From: Lamellibrachia satsuma
Taxonomy: Eukaryota > Annelida > Polychaeta > Sabellida > Siboglinidae
Direction: 5' to 3'
Length of the DNA stretch: 64,000 nucleotides
Assembly (NCBI GenBank): GCA_033239005.1
Contig: BSQZ01000021.1
Location: 6,607,501 to 6,671,500 of the forward strand
The notes beneath the pieces are model-generated. The model was not told where the DNA came from, made no database searches, and saw only the letters and a list, made by a program, of their open reading frames with translations. Position numbers and translations under genes: made by a program. Positions 11,482 through 22,815 of this stretch are shown one piece after another (position 1 is the first letter of the stretch; every line of letters begins with the position of its first letter).

Positions 11482-14400
11482 GTGAAACTGCGAAGGTTGG
11501 TCCGTCACATGGAACTGAAGGACTTCAAAGCTGCCACCTTCAAGGGCGCTGGGATAGAGGAGGATGACAACAGTGACACAGGTGAGTCAGTGACACAAGG
11601 GAGGAGGATGGTAGTGACACAAAGGAGGATAATGTTGGTGACACAAGGGAGGATGACGGTGGTGACAAAAGGGAGGAGGATGGTGGTGACACAAAGGAGG
11701 ATAATGTTGGTGACACAAGGGAGGATGATGGTGGTGGCACAAGGGAGGAGGATGGTGGTGACACAAAGGAGGATAACATTGGTGACACAAGGGAGGATGA
11801 CAGTGGTGACAGAAGGGTGGATGGTAGTGGTGATACAACAAAAGATGATGGTGGTGATACAGGTGAGTCAGTGACAGTGGTGACACAAGGGAGGATGATG
11901 GTGGTGACACAATAGAGGATGACAGTGGTGAAACAAGGAGGATGGCAGTGGTGATACAAGGGAGGATGACGGCAGTGACACAGGTGAATCAGTGACAGTG
12001 GTGACACAAGGGAGGATGGCAGTGGTGATGCAAGGGAGGATGACTGTTGTGACACAGGTGAGTCAGTGACAGTGGTGACACAATGGAGGATGACGGTGGT
12101 GACGCAAGGGAGGAGGATGGTGGTGACACAAGGGAGGATGACGGTGGTGACACAGGTGAGTCAGTGACAGTGGTGAAACAAGGTGGCAACAAAGTTGAGA
12201 GTGATGACACATGTAAATGTAAATGAGATGTGTGGATTATTCTGTTTTTAACTTACAGTGTAATTTTGTTATATCAATTTTTTTTTAAATAATGAGATTT
12301 TGTAAATATGTTGATGTTTGGGTCAGAAGTATGTGTTCATCTAAATGAAATATGTATGATTATAGCTGCTGGAGATGTGAAACAAGCCCTGAAGAAACGA
12401 CGAAAGATTTGCTATGATTTCTTGAGTAGCATTGATCAGACAGGTAAGGAGGTGTCAGTCACAGATGATCATGTTGTAATTGATCAGACAGGTAAGGATG
12501 TGTCATTCACAGATGGTCATGTTGTAATTGATCAGACAGGTAAGGATGTGTCATTCACAGATAGTCATGTTGTAATTGATCAGACAGGTAAGGATGTGTC
12601 AGTTAGAGATGGTCGTGTTGTAATTGATCTGACAGGTAAGGAGGTGTCAGTCACAGATGGTCATGTTGTAATTTTTCAGACAGATAAGGATGTGTCAGTC
12701 ACAGATGGCTATGTTGTAATTGATCAGACAGGTAAGGATGTGTCAGTTACAGATGGTCATGTTGTAATTGATCAGACAGGTAAGGATGTGTCAGTTACAG
12801 ATGGTCATGTTATAATTGATCAGACAGGTAAGGATGTGTCAGTTACAGATGGTCATGTTGTAATTGATCAGACAGGTAAGGAGGTGTAAGTCACAGATGG
12901 TCATGTTGTAATTGATCAGGCAGGTAAGGAGTTGTCAATCACAGATGGTCATGTTGTAATTGACCAAACAGGTAAGGATGTGTCAGTCACAGATAGTCAT
13001 GTTGTAATTGATCAGACAGGTAATGATGTGTCAGTCACAGATGGTCATGTTGTAATTTGTCAAACAGGTTAGGAGGTGTCAGTCACAGATGGTCATGTTG
13101 TAATTGATCAGACAGGTAAGGAGGTGTAAGTCACAGATGGTCATGTTGTAATTGATCAGACAGGTAAGGAGTTGTCAGTCACAGATGGTCATGTTGTAAT
13201 TGATCAAACAGGTAAGGAGGTGTAAGTTACAGATGGTCATGTTGTAATTGATCAGACAGGTAAGGAGTTGTCAGTCACAGATGGCATGTTGTAATGACAA
13301 TGCCCACTGGCTGGTTATCATCACCCTTACTAAGACCACATTTTTTTTCACAATCAGTAGACCCTGCTATAGTCATCTGACCCTACTGTGACATAAGTCC
13401 ACCATCGGTTGACACTACTGTGACATAAGTTCACCACAGATTGACACTACTGTGACGTAAGTCCACAGTCAGTTGACACTACTATAATTGGCTGACACTA
13501 ATATAACCCCACTGTGGCATATATGGTATGTAAATCATTGCTGGTGTGGATGAACAATTGGTGACATTGTCTGGTGAATCAGTGACTTACTGTTGCAGGT
13601 GAGCTGGTCGACATACTCAGTGACGAAGGAATTGATGACATCAAATACGAACGACAACAAGTGAGTGTCACCGTCAGACCGTGTCAGTGTACCGTGTCTT
13701 GTATCTACTGGCTTCGGGCAGATCATGTGTCCTCTTCTTCTGTGGTGGTGTCTGATGCAGTGGGTGATGAGACAGGACATTATTATACAAATAACTGTAT
13801 ATTGCGATTGCAAAGACCATTCAGATGCACTTAAAATACATAAATACTCACGGTTTTAAATTTTGGATTTCTGGGATGATTTCTGAAAATTTTTATTTTC
13901 TCAAATTCTTTCAAACCCTCCTTGAGGATGAGCATTCTACCAGATGTTGATGATTTATGTTCTGTGAAATGAATTGAACAAGAATTGTTACTTTCTGACA
14001 ATATTTTTGTGAAACAAATGCCAAAATGTTGTTCATTTCCAAAGATTTGGGAATGTGCATAGTCAACTCTCCTTACGCCTCATTGGCATTGTGCATAGTC
14101 AGCTCTCCTTGTGCCTCATTGGTAATGTGCATAGTCAGCTCTCTTCGTGCCTTATTGGCAATGTGCATAGTCAGTTCTCCTTGTGCCTCATTGGCATTGT
14201 GCATAGTCAGCTCTCCTTGTGCCTCATTGGCAATGTGCATAGTCAGCTCTCCTTGTGCCTCATTGGTAATGTGCATAGTCAGCTCTCCTAGTGCCTCATT
14301 GGCAATGTGCATAATCAGCTCTCCTAGTGCGCCATTGGCAATGTGCATAATCAGCTCTCCTTGTGCCTCATTGGTAATGTGCATAGTCAGTACTCCTTGT

Positions 14401-17400
14401 GCCTCATTGGCAATGTGCATAGTCAGTACTCCTTGTGCCTCATTGGCAATGTGCATAGTCAGCTCTCCTTGTGCCTCATTGGTAATGTGCATAGTCAGTT
14501 CTCCTTGTGCCTCATTGGCAATGTGCATAGTCAGCTCTCCTTGTGCCTCATTGGTAATGTGCATAGTCAGCTCTCCTAGTGCCTCATTGGTAATGTGCAT
14601 AGTCAGCTCTCCTTGTGCCTCATTGGTAATGTGCATAGTCAGCTCTCCTAGTGTCTCATTGGCAATGTGCATAGTCAGTTCTCCTTGTGCCTCATTGGCA
14701 ATGTGCATAGTCAGCTCTCCTTGTGCCTCATTGGTAATGTGCATAGTCAGCTCTCCTAGTGCCTCATTGGTAATGTGCATAGTCAGCTCTCCTTGTGCCT
14801 CATTGGCAATGTGCATAGTCAGCTCTCCTTGTGCCTCATTGGCAATGTGCATAGTCAGCTCTCCTTGTGCCTCATTGGTAATGTGCATAGTCAGCTCTCC
14901 TTGTGCCTCATTGGTAATGTGCATAGTCAGCTCTCCTTGTGCCTCATTGGCAATGTGCATAGTCAGTTCTCCTTGTGCCTCATTGGTAATGTGCATAGTC
15001 AGCTCTCCTTGTGCCTCATTGGCAATGTGCATAGTCAGCTCTCCTTGTGCCTCATTGGTAATGTGCATAGTCAGCTCTCCTAGTGCCTCATTGGCAACGT
15101 GCATAGTCAGCTCTCCTTGTGCCTCATTGGCAATGTGCATAGTCAGCTCTCCTTGTGCCTCATTGGTAATGTGCATAGTCAGCTCTCCTAGTGCCTCATT
15201 GGCAACGTGCATAGTCAGCTCTCCTTGTGCCTCATTGGCAATGTGCATAGTCAGCTCTCCTTGTGCCTCATTGGTAATGTGCATAGTCAGTTCTCCTTGT
15301 GCCTCATTGGCAATGTGCATAGTCAGCTCTCCTAGTGCCTCATTGGCAATGCATGTAGCGAGTGAATATATTATTTCCAGTTGCAGGTGATGTGAAAAAA
15401 TTTTGCTCGTTTGGAAAGATTTGCCATTTTTGTTTGGATAAGGGGTGGGTGGGTGAGGTAAATCCTAGCAGAAAAAAATTGGATCATTGGATTTTTTCAT
15501 ATTTATAAAGCCCCTAAGTAAATAATAATAAATTAGTTGAAACATGATGCATAGATACAAATCAAATATAATTATGCGAAAAAAGGTGGGTCTTTAAAAG
15601 TTGTTAAATACGAGATGGTCTTTATTCCATTAGGCAGATTCTTCCACATGTGGGGCCGATATTCAGAATACAAAATGTGTTGTTGCATCTTGTCTTGTGT
15701 TGCATCATGTCTTATGTCATATGTCAGATGTATTGTTGCAGAGAGCAGAGCAGCAGACGCGTGGTATGGACGCCCACCAGTACCGCGAGTTCACAGAGGC
15801 GCGGCAGGCAAGTTTCAGTAAGTGCGCACTCTGTTTGATAAAGCAGAACTTACTCAGTAGTTTCATTAAAACTGTTTTTATTGCAAGTGGAAAGTTTATT
15901 TTGTGTCAGGAAATATGCATATTCTTGAAAATTTTGTTTTATTGTTGCATATTAGATAGACGTTTAAGGTGATCATATTAGATAGACGTTTAAGGTGATC
16001 ATATTAGATAGACGTTTAAGGTGATCATCCATCAGTGATGTTATTTTTAAATAATAAATCATATTTTATCAAACGTGTTGGTCGAGGAAATACATTTTGA
16101 GGTGACAACAGAGGTTTGGAGTCACAACACATTGGTAGACTTAGACATGGAACACTACCCTAATTATTAATGTTTCTGGATATGGTCATTAATTTACTAC
16201 TGTTAAAATAAAGAATAAACATAGCAATGACCTACGTGAAAGTTATATATTGTGATATTGAACAGTTTGCAAGACAATTTCCACTTAATGTTACTATCAT
16301 AGGGTGAATAGACATATATATTTTGTACACAAGAGGGCATCGCACAGTATTTAATTACCCATTTGAGGGCCAGGAGTATTGCATAAATTAAAACAATAAT
16401 CACATGATGTAAGGGAGGCACTCTGTATAAAAAGAGGTGACACGGGATGATCGAGGTCTTCTTCCAGGTGGGTTTTAGGTCGATGGTGGTGAGGAAGGTT
16501 CTCAGTCAGGGTACAAGCTCGGGTAGCACATGTGCAAGTAGTGCTCTCTTTTGGTTGCTTTTATGTATGCTTTAAGATATGCTAGATTTTACTTAGCTTT
16601 GACTATTTTATAAGCCAAGTATTTTACCAGATATGGAGTTTGTATTTGTTATAATAAATTGGTGTGCAAATTGGAATCACTGTGTGGTCAAGCTTACAAT
16701 TAAATGGAGGCAATAGCCGTAAGCGGTTGTATTAATCCCTCTGTTGGGTGTTCCCCATTACAGTAATTAGTGAAATGGGAGCAATACAACATCACTGACA
16801 TGTTTCAGCTCCTCGGTATAAGACCCAGAAGTTCAAAGATTGGCTGCTGACTGGAGCAACACTGGACGTAAAACCTAACCCTTTGGCCATTGAGGTGCTT
16901 AGTTATCTTGCTCTTGAAACAGTGGCTCAGGTGAGAAGTCATTTCTAAACGAGAATGTCAGCAGTTATTGAACATTACTTTGAGTGTCTTGCAAAACATG
17001 GTGTGTGTGAGGTTATCTCATGAATGCTTCCAACCTTCATTACATGTGGCATGTCAACTGAAACTTATTTCCACACCCCCAAAGTATATATTATATAATA
17101 TATATGAATTGGCGAATTCATATAATGCCCAACTCAAGTGGATTTTTTTCAGGGGAACAACATTTCTGATTTTTCTCTCTTAATAGATAAGTTTGCCAAA
17201 TGTGTTATGTTACATATTTAGGGTCTTTTAGATAGTATTTAGAGATACAATGTCATGTTGATATAATTTCATATAAAGACATGAAGGGGAAGTTTACTTG
17301 CTCCCCTGAAAAAAAATTACTCAGTGGAGCTGGGCCCCATTTCAATTCACAGATTCATACATATCAGCTTACAACAAACAGTGGTACCATCTGTGAAGGG

Positions 17401-17826
17401 ACTGTCATAAAATATGTTTGATGTGTTTGTAGATTGTAGACATCACACTACTGATCAAGCGAGACCTGCAAGTGACGGCAGCCAACCCCTTCACTGCGGC
17501 CATCCCCCCTGTCTGCATGAACACTGACACGTCTCAGCTGACCGGGGCCACTTCCTCTGGGTCAGTCGGCAGTATCACAAGCCCTACAGTGGCAAATTCA
17601 CCCGGCCCAGTAAGTAGAGTGATCATATAAGATAGCCAAGACACTTTCCTTTCTGTAGATTACAAAGGTTCCTCTGTGAACAATATAGTTTTGAGTTGAA
17701 AGATACTCTCATATATCTTGTTATCTATAAAACGATGCAGTAATGTGATCAATAACCGCAGTTAATGTGATCAATAACCAGTTAAACACAATTTACAAAT
17801 AATAATAATATTTTTAATATTACAAA

Positions 17827-17892
<66 letters not shown>

Positions 17893-19752
17893 TAGATTGT
17901 ACTTTAAAATAAGACATTGTATTTACACCAACCTCAACTACACCCCTGTGTTCTGTGCTTCCAAAGCCCCCATCCACCCCATTATCCCCCGGTGTTCTGT
18001 GCTTCCAAAGCCCCCATCCACCCCCACTACACCCGTGTTCTGTGCCTCCAGAGCCCCCATCCACCCCAACTACTCACCTGTGTTCTGTGCTTCCAGAGCT
18101 CCCATCCACCCCCACTACACACCTGTGTTCTCTGCTTCCAGAGCCCCCACCACTCCCACTACACACCTGTATTCTGTGCTTCAATAGCCCCCATCCACCC
18201 CTACTACACACCTATGTTCTGTGCTTCCAGAACCCACATCCACCCCCACTACTCACCTGTGTTCTGCGCTTCCATAGCCCCCATTCACCCCCACTACACA
18301 CCTGTGTTCTGTGCTTCCAGAGCCCCCATCCATCCCCACTACACACCTGTGTTCTCTGCTTCCAGAGCCCCCATCCACCCCTACTACACACCTGTGTTCT
18401 CTGCTTCCAGAGCCCCCATCCACCCCCACTACACACCTGTGTTCTGTGCTTCCAGAGCCCCCATCCCCACTACCCCCTGTGTTCTATGCTTCCAGAGCCC
18501 CCCATCCACCCCCACTACGCCTGTGGCACTGACATCTCCCATCAGCAATACCACCACATGCCAGACAGTGGCGCCATCTGCTGTCATGTCTCAGAGCTGT
18601 TCTTCATTTACAAAATTCAAGAGCAAAAAGAAGAAAAAGGTATCCATGTCAAAACATGCCCAGCACCTAGATTTTGTGGCATTATTACCAGAATTATGTG
18701 AACGCCTTCAGTGTATGTATAATTGCTATACTCGGTCTGAATAAAAAACAAAAATGTTTCTGTGTGCTGGTGGTACTTATGGACATTATGAAAGTTTGGT
18801 GAGATTTAACAAGATTGCTGTCTTAAGTACCAGGTGGTAAGTGGACAAGGAATCACCTATCTCTTAGCTGCCTCTTACCTGACACAAATTTGTCAGTTTT
18901 ATTGGTAAACATGTTCACGCAACTAACGTTTACACAGTCATCGGATAATTTGGCTTGATAATTTGTTGCCGTCTCTGAGAACTTTATATCTGATCAACAC
19001 AGTAAATCTGTTCTTTTTAGTAAATCCATAAAATTTTACTTTCCCCCATTCAGACTAAGAAGCACTGGGACAATGTGCATCTGTTTTGTTGTAGTCGCAG
19101 CAGTTGCGAGATCTACACAACACCCGAGCCATCCAGCCCCACGACATCCGAGAGGCCATGAGGCGGTACACACAGGCAGTCGGCCCATTCGCTGACTTCT
19201 CAGTAAGTCAACAGACAGTGTGTGTGTAATGTCAACCAATCTCAGCACACATTTTATGATATGTAATGTCCACCAATCACAGAGCATGTCTTGTACTGTA
19301 TAATTTTGATCAGTCACAGAATCTTATATTGTATAATGTCCATCAATCAGAGAACATGCCTAATGTTGCATAATGTGTACTGATCACACAGTACATATTA
19401 TGCGTGTACTGTGTAATGTCAACTGATCACACAGCATGTTTATGTTTTTGTGTAATGTCTACCAACCAATGTGCACATCTCATACTACTGAGTAGTCTTT
19501 TAAATATTTTTTTTAATGTGTCCTATAATGTGTTTAAATAAATTGCATGTTTATTCACTACAAATGTACACCGGTACAGGATGTAAGGTAAACTTACCTC
19601 ATTAACATGAACATTTTAACAATAAGCATTTTCATGTTGTATTGCATTCTAGTAAACAATATTTTAACTGCTATGAATAGAATCACTGTGATATATTGTC
19701 TTTACAGAAAGCCCCCATGTTGGCAGCGAGAGAGCATCTACTCTGTTGCTGA
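11482..19752 (+). CDS. SUPT3H: SUPT3H (SPT3 homolog, SAGA histone-fold subunit), partial
   Basis: Nine exons join with consistent phases: 11482-11581, 12366-12443, 13599-13660, 15742-15817, 16809-16930, 17433-17609, 18496-18639, 19095-19202 and 19708-19752. They encode 303 aa ending in TGA. Blocks match animal SUPT3H in order: VKLRRLVRHMELKDFK, KRRKICYDFLSSIDQTG, RAEQQTRGMD, KFKDWLL, AIEVLSYLALETVAQIVDIT, AIQPHDIREAMRRYTQAVGP. SPT3 is a SAGA co-activator subunit in the nucleus that fuses a TAF13-like N-terminal and a TAF11-like C-terminal histone fold and helps deliver TBP. Only the part after the first fold is present; upstream exons are not seen between 7.6 and 11.4 kb. A Ser/Thr/Pro-rich insert ending in a lysine run (about residues 180-240) lies between the conserved blocks. 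Several introns hold minisatellites that include the splice sites. Confidence 0.93.
11560..12190. repeat. 24-27-bp minisatellite containing a SUPT3H splice donor
   Basis: Units are of the type GTGACACAAGGGAGGATGAC, with interspersed copies of CACAGGTGAGTCAGTGACAG. The first of these is the real exon end and donor (exon ends at 11581, then GTGAGT). The donor-containing variant recurs near 11860, 11977, 12055 and 12150. Open frames on both strands come from near-multiple-of-three periods and are not genes. Confidence 0.92.
12430..13292. repeat. 48-bp minisatellite containing a SUPT3H splice donor, about 18 copies
   Basis: The unit starts ATTGATCAGACAGGTAAGGA and continues to GGTCATGTTGTA. The first copy holds the last 14 bases of the exon ending at 12443 and its donor CAG/GTAAGG. 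Nearly all later copies keep this donor, with a few changes such as AGATAAGG near 12683 and GGTTAGG near 13069. A 48-bp period equals 16 codons, so unspliced sequence stays open for many units. Confidence 0.97.
13330..13510. repeat. Short ~43-bp degenerate repeat
   Basis: GACACTACTGTGACATAAGT-type units occur about four times, with drift towards the right end. They lie just upstream of the exon at 13599. Confidence 0.75.
14050..15350. repeat. 36-bp minisatellite, about 36 copies, in a SUPT3H intron
   Basis: The unit is GTGCATAGTCAGCTCTCCTT followed by GTGCCTCATTGGCAAT. It varies at GGCAAT/GGTAAT, CCTTGT/CCTAGT and AGCTCT/AGTTCT or AGTACT. Because 36 is a multiple of three and the unit lacks stops, open frames of over 400 codons run on both strands. 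They have the 12-residue periodicity of the repeat and no other support. Confidence 0.98.
15950..16028. repeat. 26-bp repeat, three copies
   Basis: ATATTAGATAGACGTTTAAG plus GTGATC is repeated three times without change. Confidence 0.95.
17829..17891. repeat. (TA)n microsatellite
   Basis: About 60 bp of uninterrupted TA. It lies in the SUPT3H intron between the exons at 17609 and 18496. Confidence 0.97.
17935..18500. repeat. 45-bp minisatellite containing a SUPT3H splice acceptor, about 12 copies
   Basis: The unit is ACCTGTGTTCTGTGCTTCCA followed by GAGCCCCCATCCACC and CCCACTACAC. Each unit carries a pyrimidine tract, TTCCAG and the first bases of the next exon. The last copy supplies the functional acceptor (exon starts at 18496). 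A shortened unit near 18465-18480 changes the frame, so earlier acceptors are not in the same frame as the last one. Confidence 0.95.
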
Positions 19753-20327
19753 GAGCCCCAATGGCAACAGTGAGGCGGGATCTGTCAAGTTTCTGAACAG
19801 TGACTTCCCATGGAATATGAATTGCAAATCATGTGACTGAACAAGTATGAGAAATGAGCAAGGTTTGATGAGGGCCAAGACCAAGTCATGACTGCTTCGG
19901 CTGGGCAACAACATAGCTTACTTGGCTTGTCACACAAGTAGTTGATCATCAATAGGTGCGTTGTGTTGACCACAGACAAAAACATGTTTACTTGATACGT
20001 GAGCTGAACAAGGGCAGTGGTTGCCAAGTTACTTGATTCTTTGTGGGCACATTTGTTCATAAACAAAGAAACGTTCACTGTCTGCCAACGAAACCAATGT
20101 CCTGGCCAGGCCTGTCACACAGTGTCATGCAGCCAAGTGACGTAGTGAAGGTATATTCAATGAAGTGGCAAAATTTTATAAGCACATACCATATAGCACA
20201 CATTTTATACTTCTAGTACTGAAAACACTGCAGTGCAGCAAATGTTTTATTTGCAGGAAATCTGCTACAAGATAGTTCTTTTGAAATCATGTCTGATACT
20301 GCAGTGTATTCTGCCAGTGATTTGTTT

Positions 20328-20333
20328 AATAAA
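20328..20333 (+). terminator. Candidate SUPT3H polyadenylation signal (AATAAA)
   Basis: AATAAA lies about 575 bp after the SUPT3H stop. Another AATAAA sits near 20620. Which one is used cannot be told from sequence. Confidence 0.4.
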
Positions 20334-20339
20334 AAACAA

Positions 20340-22815
20340 ACATAGAATACACTTCACTGACTTGGTTACTTGTGTTTGTGGAGTCTCCATATAGAGGAAC
20401 CATTTTCAACTGGCCTACAATGTGTTGGATGTTTCTGCAATGCATGCAGGGCATTGCAGAAAAAGCAGGCTATAGACTTGGTTATTTTATTTCTAGTTGG
20501 AGTTATTATAAAAAGTAGTTTCCTTACAATTGATCAACACATTTTTATCTTGGTTACCTAATTCGCAGTCATTCCTGAACTGCAGTTGGCATATCAGTAG
20601 TTGAGAAGTGTTATTTTCCAATAAAATAAAGACATTACTCCTGATCATACGATCATTTTGCTATTCATATAACTTTTGCCCAGTCCCCAGGGTGACCTTA
20701 ACAGTGACGTTCTACCATGTTTGTAATGCAACAACATCATTACACCAAGAAGTGTGTGAAGGATTCAAAGTTTATTCAACTCAGTGACAACTGTTCTGAT
20801 ATGCAATAATGTTTACCCTGCCACCAGCCATTGCAATGTTCACAAGTGTTGACAGAAAGAGACGCTGGTGTGACATCTCGTGACACAGTGCACTCAGTCA
20901 GAACCAATGAGGATTATGATGTTCACTTGTAAGCCTAATCAACAATACTTATATCAAATGGTACATTTGTGAATTGCACCCCCTCCCTGTAGTCACCCCC
21001 TGTATTTGTGCTACTCTGCCAGCATTGAGGGTGATTACAGGAGGATGCAGATAACAAATATACCATTTTATGTTTATTTCACACACCTAAATATTTTAAC
21101 AAATTCAGAGTTGGGGACTGTTCTCTATCGTCAAAATTGCTTGACATTTGGTTTTAAAACAATTCAAGTGTTCAACTACCGTTATGTATGTGATGACGTA
21201 AACAATAGTTATGTACTCATCACACATGTAATTCAGTACACAACGACCGCCTCATGACATAAACAAATAGTACCATCGTAATACCATACGTCCGATTATG
21301 AAATCATAAATGCAACTTTGTATTGCATAGAGCACTTTGAATGTATGCGTAATAAATCAGTAGAATGCTAATTAAGTATACAAGTCCAGCAACCAATATC
21401 ATGATAGAGTTCTCAACAGATTCTAATTTTACTAAAATATATAGGTGTTGTGATTCTGAAACAACAATTAAATTTACTGGTGTTTGTAGTATATATCTAA
21501 AAACAATTAATTTTGCAAATGCAATGCAGTGTTATCAAGCGTTCTTGCATAGTCATTCAGGCATCAAGTCCACACACGTTCTCTTTGGTTTTGTTAGATC
21601 ACTGGGAATCGTATAAAATATGAGATTATGGACGTTTTGAAGTACTCAGTAATGTTCATCTTCAGTTAGCTGAGGTTGAGATGACACACATCCAGAGGTC
21701 AGAACATCTACGAATATTTCCTGGAACAGAAAACAGTTGTCCTATTCAGAAAGTGTTTAAAGTTTGTGAAATTGCAACAACAGAAAGATGGATGGAGTAA
21801 CATAAATGACATAGCAGCTAAAGTATCCATCAGTATATCAATAATCAGAGTGAAGATATTGTGTCAACATATAAAATATTAACTTCACTTGCACAAAAAC
21901 AAATTTTGATAAATCATAAGTAAAATTGGGTACACTGAATTAAATAAGCATCACTGCATTTTACAACTGCTTTTATTTCTACGAGTGTCTACATAGAGTT
22001 ATTAATAATAATAAATATCAAAACTACAAAAAGGTATAACAATGCAACACTAAAACTGCATCTTCAACTGATTTAGCATATCGTGAATCCAGTTCGTTAA
22101 TGTCCTAAATCCTAATATAATGTAGTAATATCCGGAGTTGGTTTAATAAAAAAGTGTATATATTTGTTCAAATCATCAAGACATTAGTCATTAGATCTGG
22201 TAAGGCTCAAAATAGTTGATATCCAAAACGGTAAACACTTGATGGGGTTAATGCTGATCATGGGCATGACTTCCATCCTCTCACAGATCACATGACAAAG
22301 TTATGAAATTTCACCAAGGGCAAAATTTGTAAGTTTTCAGTGTTTTTATTTTTATTCATTCTAAATTATGCATGCAGATTTTAATAATATAATAGTTTGT
22401 GTGATGATTTCACAAAAAAACTACATATAAAAGTTGCACAAACAAGCTAGCATGTCGTATTGGATGCTAGGTAGGTTTGAATTTTCGCAAAATGAATTTG
22501 AAATGAGACGGAAAAAAATCGAATTGGTGATGCACCTTTAATATAGTAATAGATGGTTTTAATAACCCAGTGTTGAGTTCATTACAGAAAGTTTAACATT
22601 ATGAAAAAACGTCACCATCATTATGGAGTGTTCAAAAATTATCAATAATAATTATGTTCCATCATCATGTCATGTATTGTAAAAGAGGATAATTTAAAAC
22701 TGTACAACATATAATAAACATACCAATAATCTCCATTATATTTGCCGACTGATAATCTTTCTTCACTTACATAACAAATTCTATGTACAGACATCAGTAC
22801 AGCAATGAACGGCTG
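20340..22815. other. Intergenic stretch between SUPT3H and COX17
   Basis: I see no exon, repeat array or mobile element here on either strand. Short ORFs such as those near 21006 and 21365 have no recognisable domain. Confidence 0.5.

Noticed and set aside
12308..12889. 193-codon ORF with IDQTGK repeats
   Set aside because: Only 12366-12443 matches SUPT3H. The rest is the 48-bp array after the donor, though in-frame donor shifts are noted as a finding.
14026..15390. 454- and 415-codon ORFs on opposite strands
   Set aside because: They are pure read-through of the 36-bp intronic minisatellite, with no other sequence and no domain.
17917..18744. 275-codon proline/cysteine-rich ORF
   Set aside because: It follows the 45-bp repeat. 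Only the part from 18496 to 18639 is a real exon, and splice phases fix it there.
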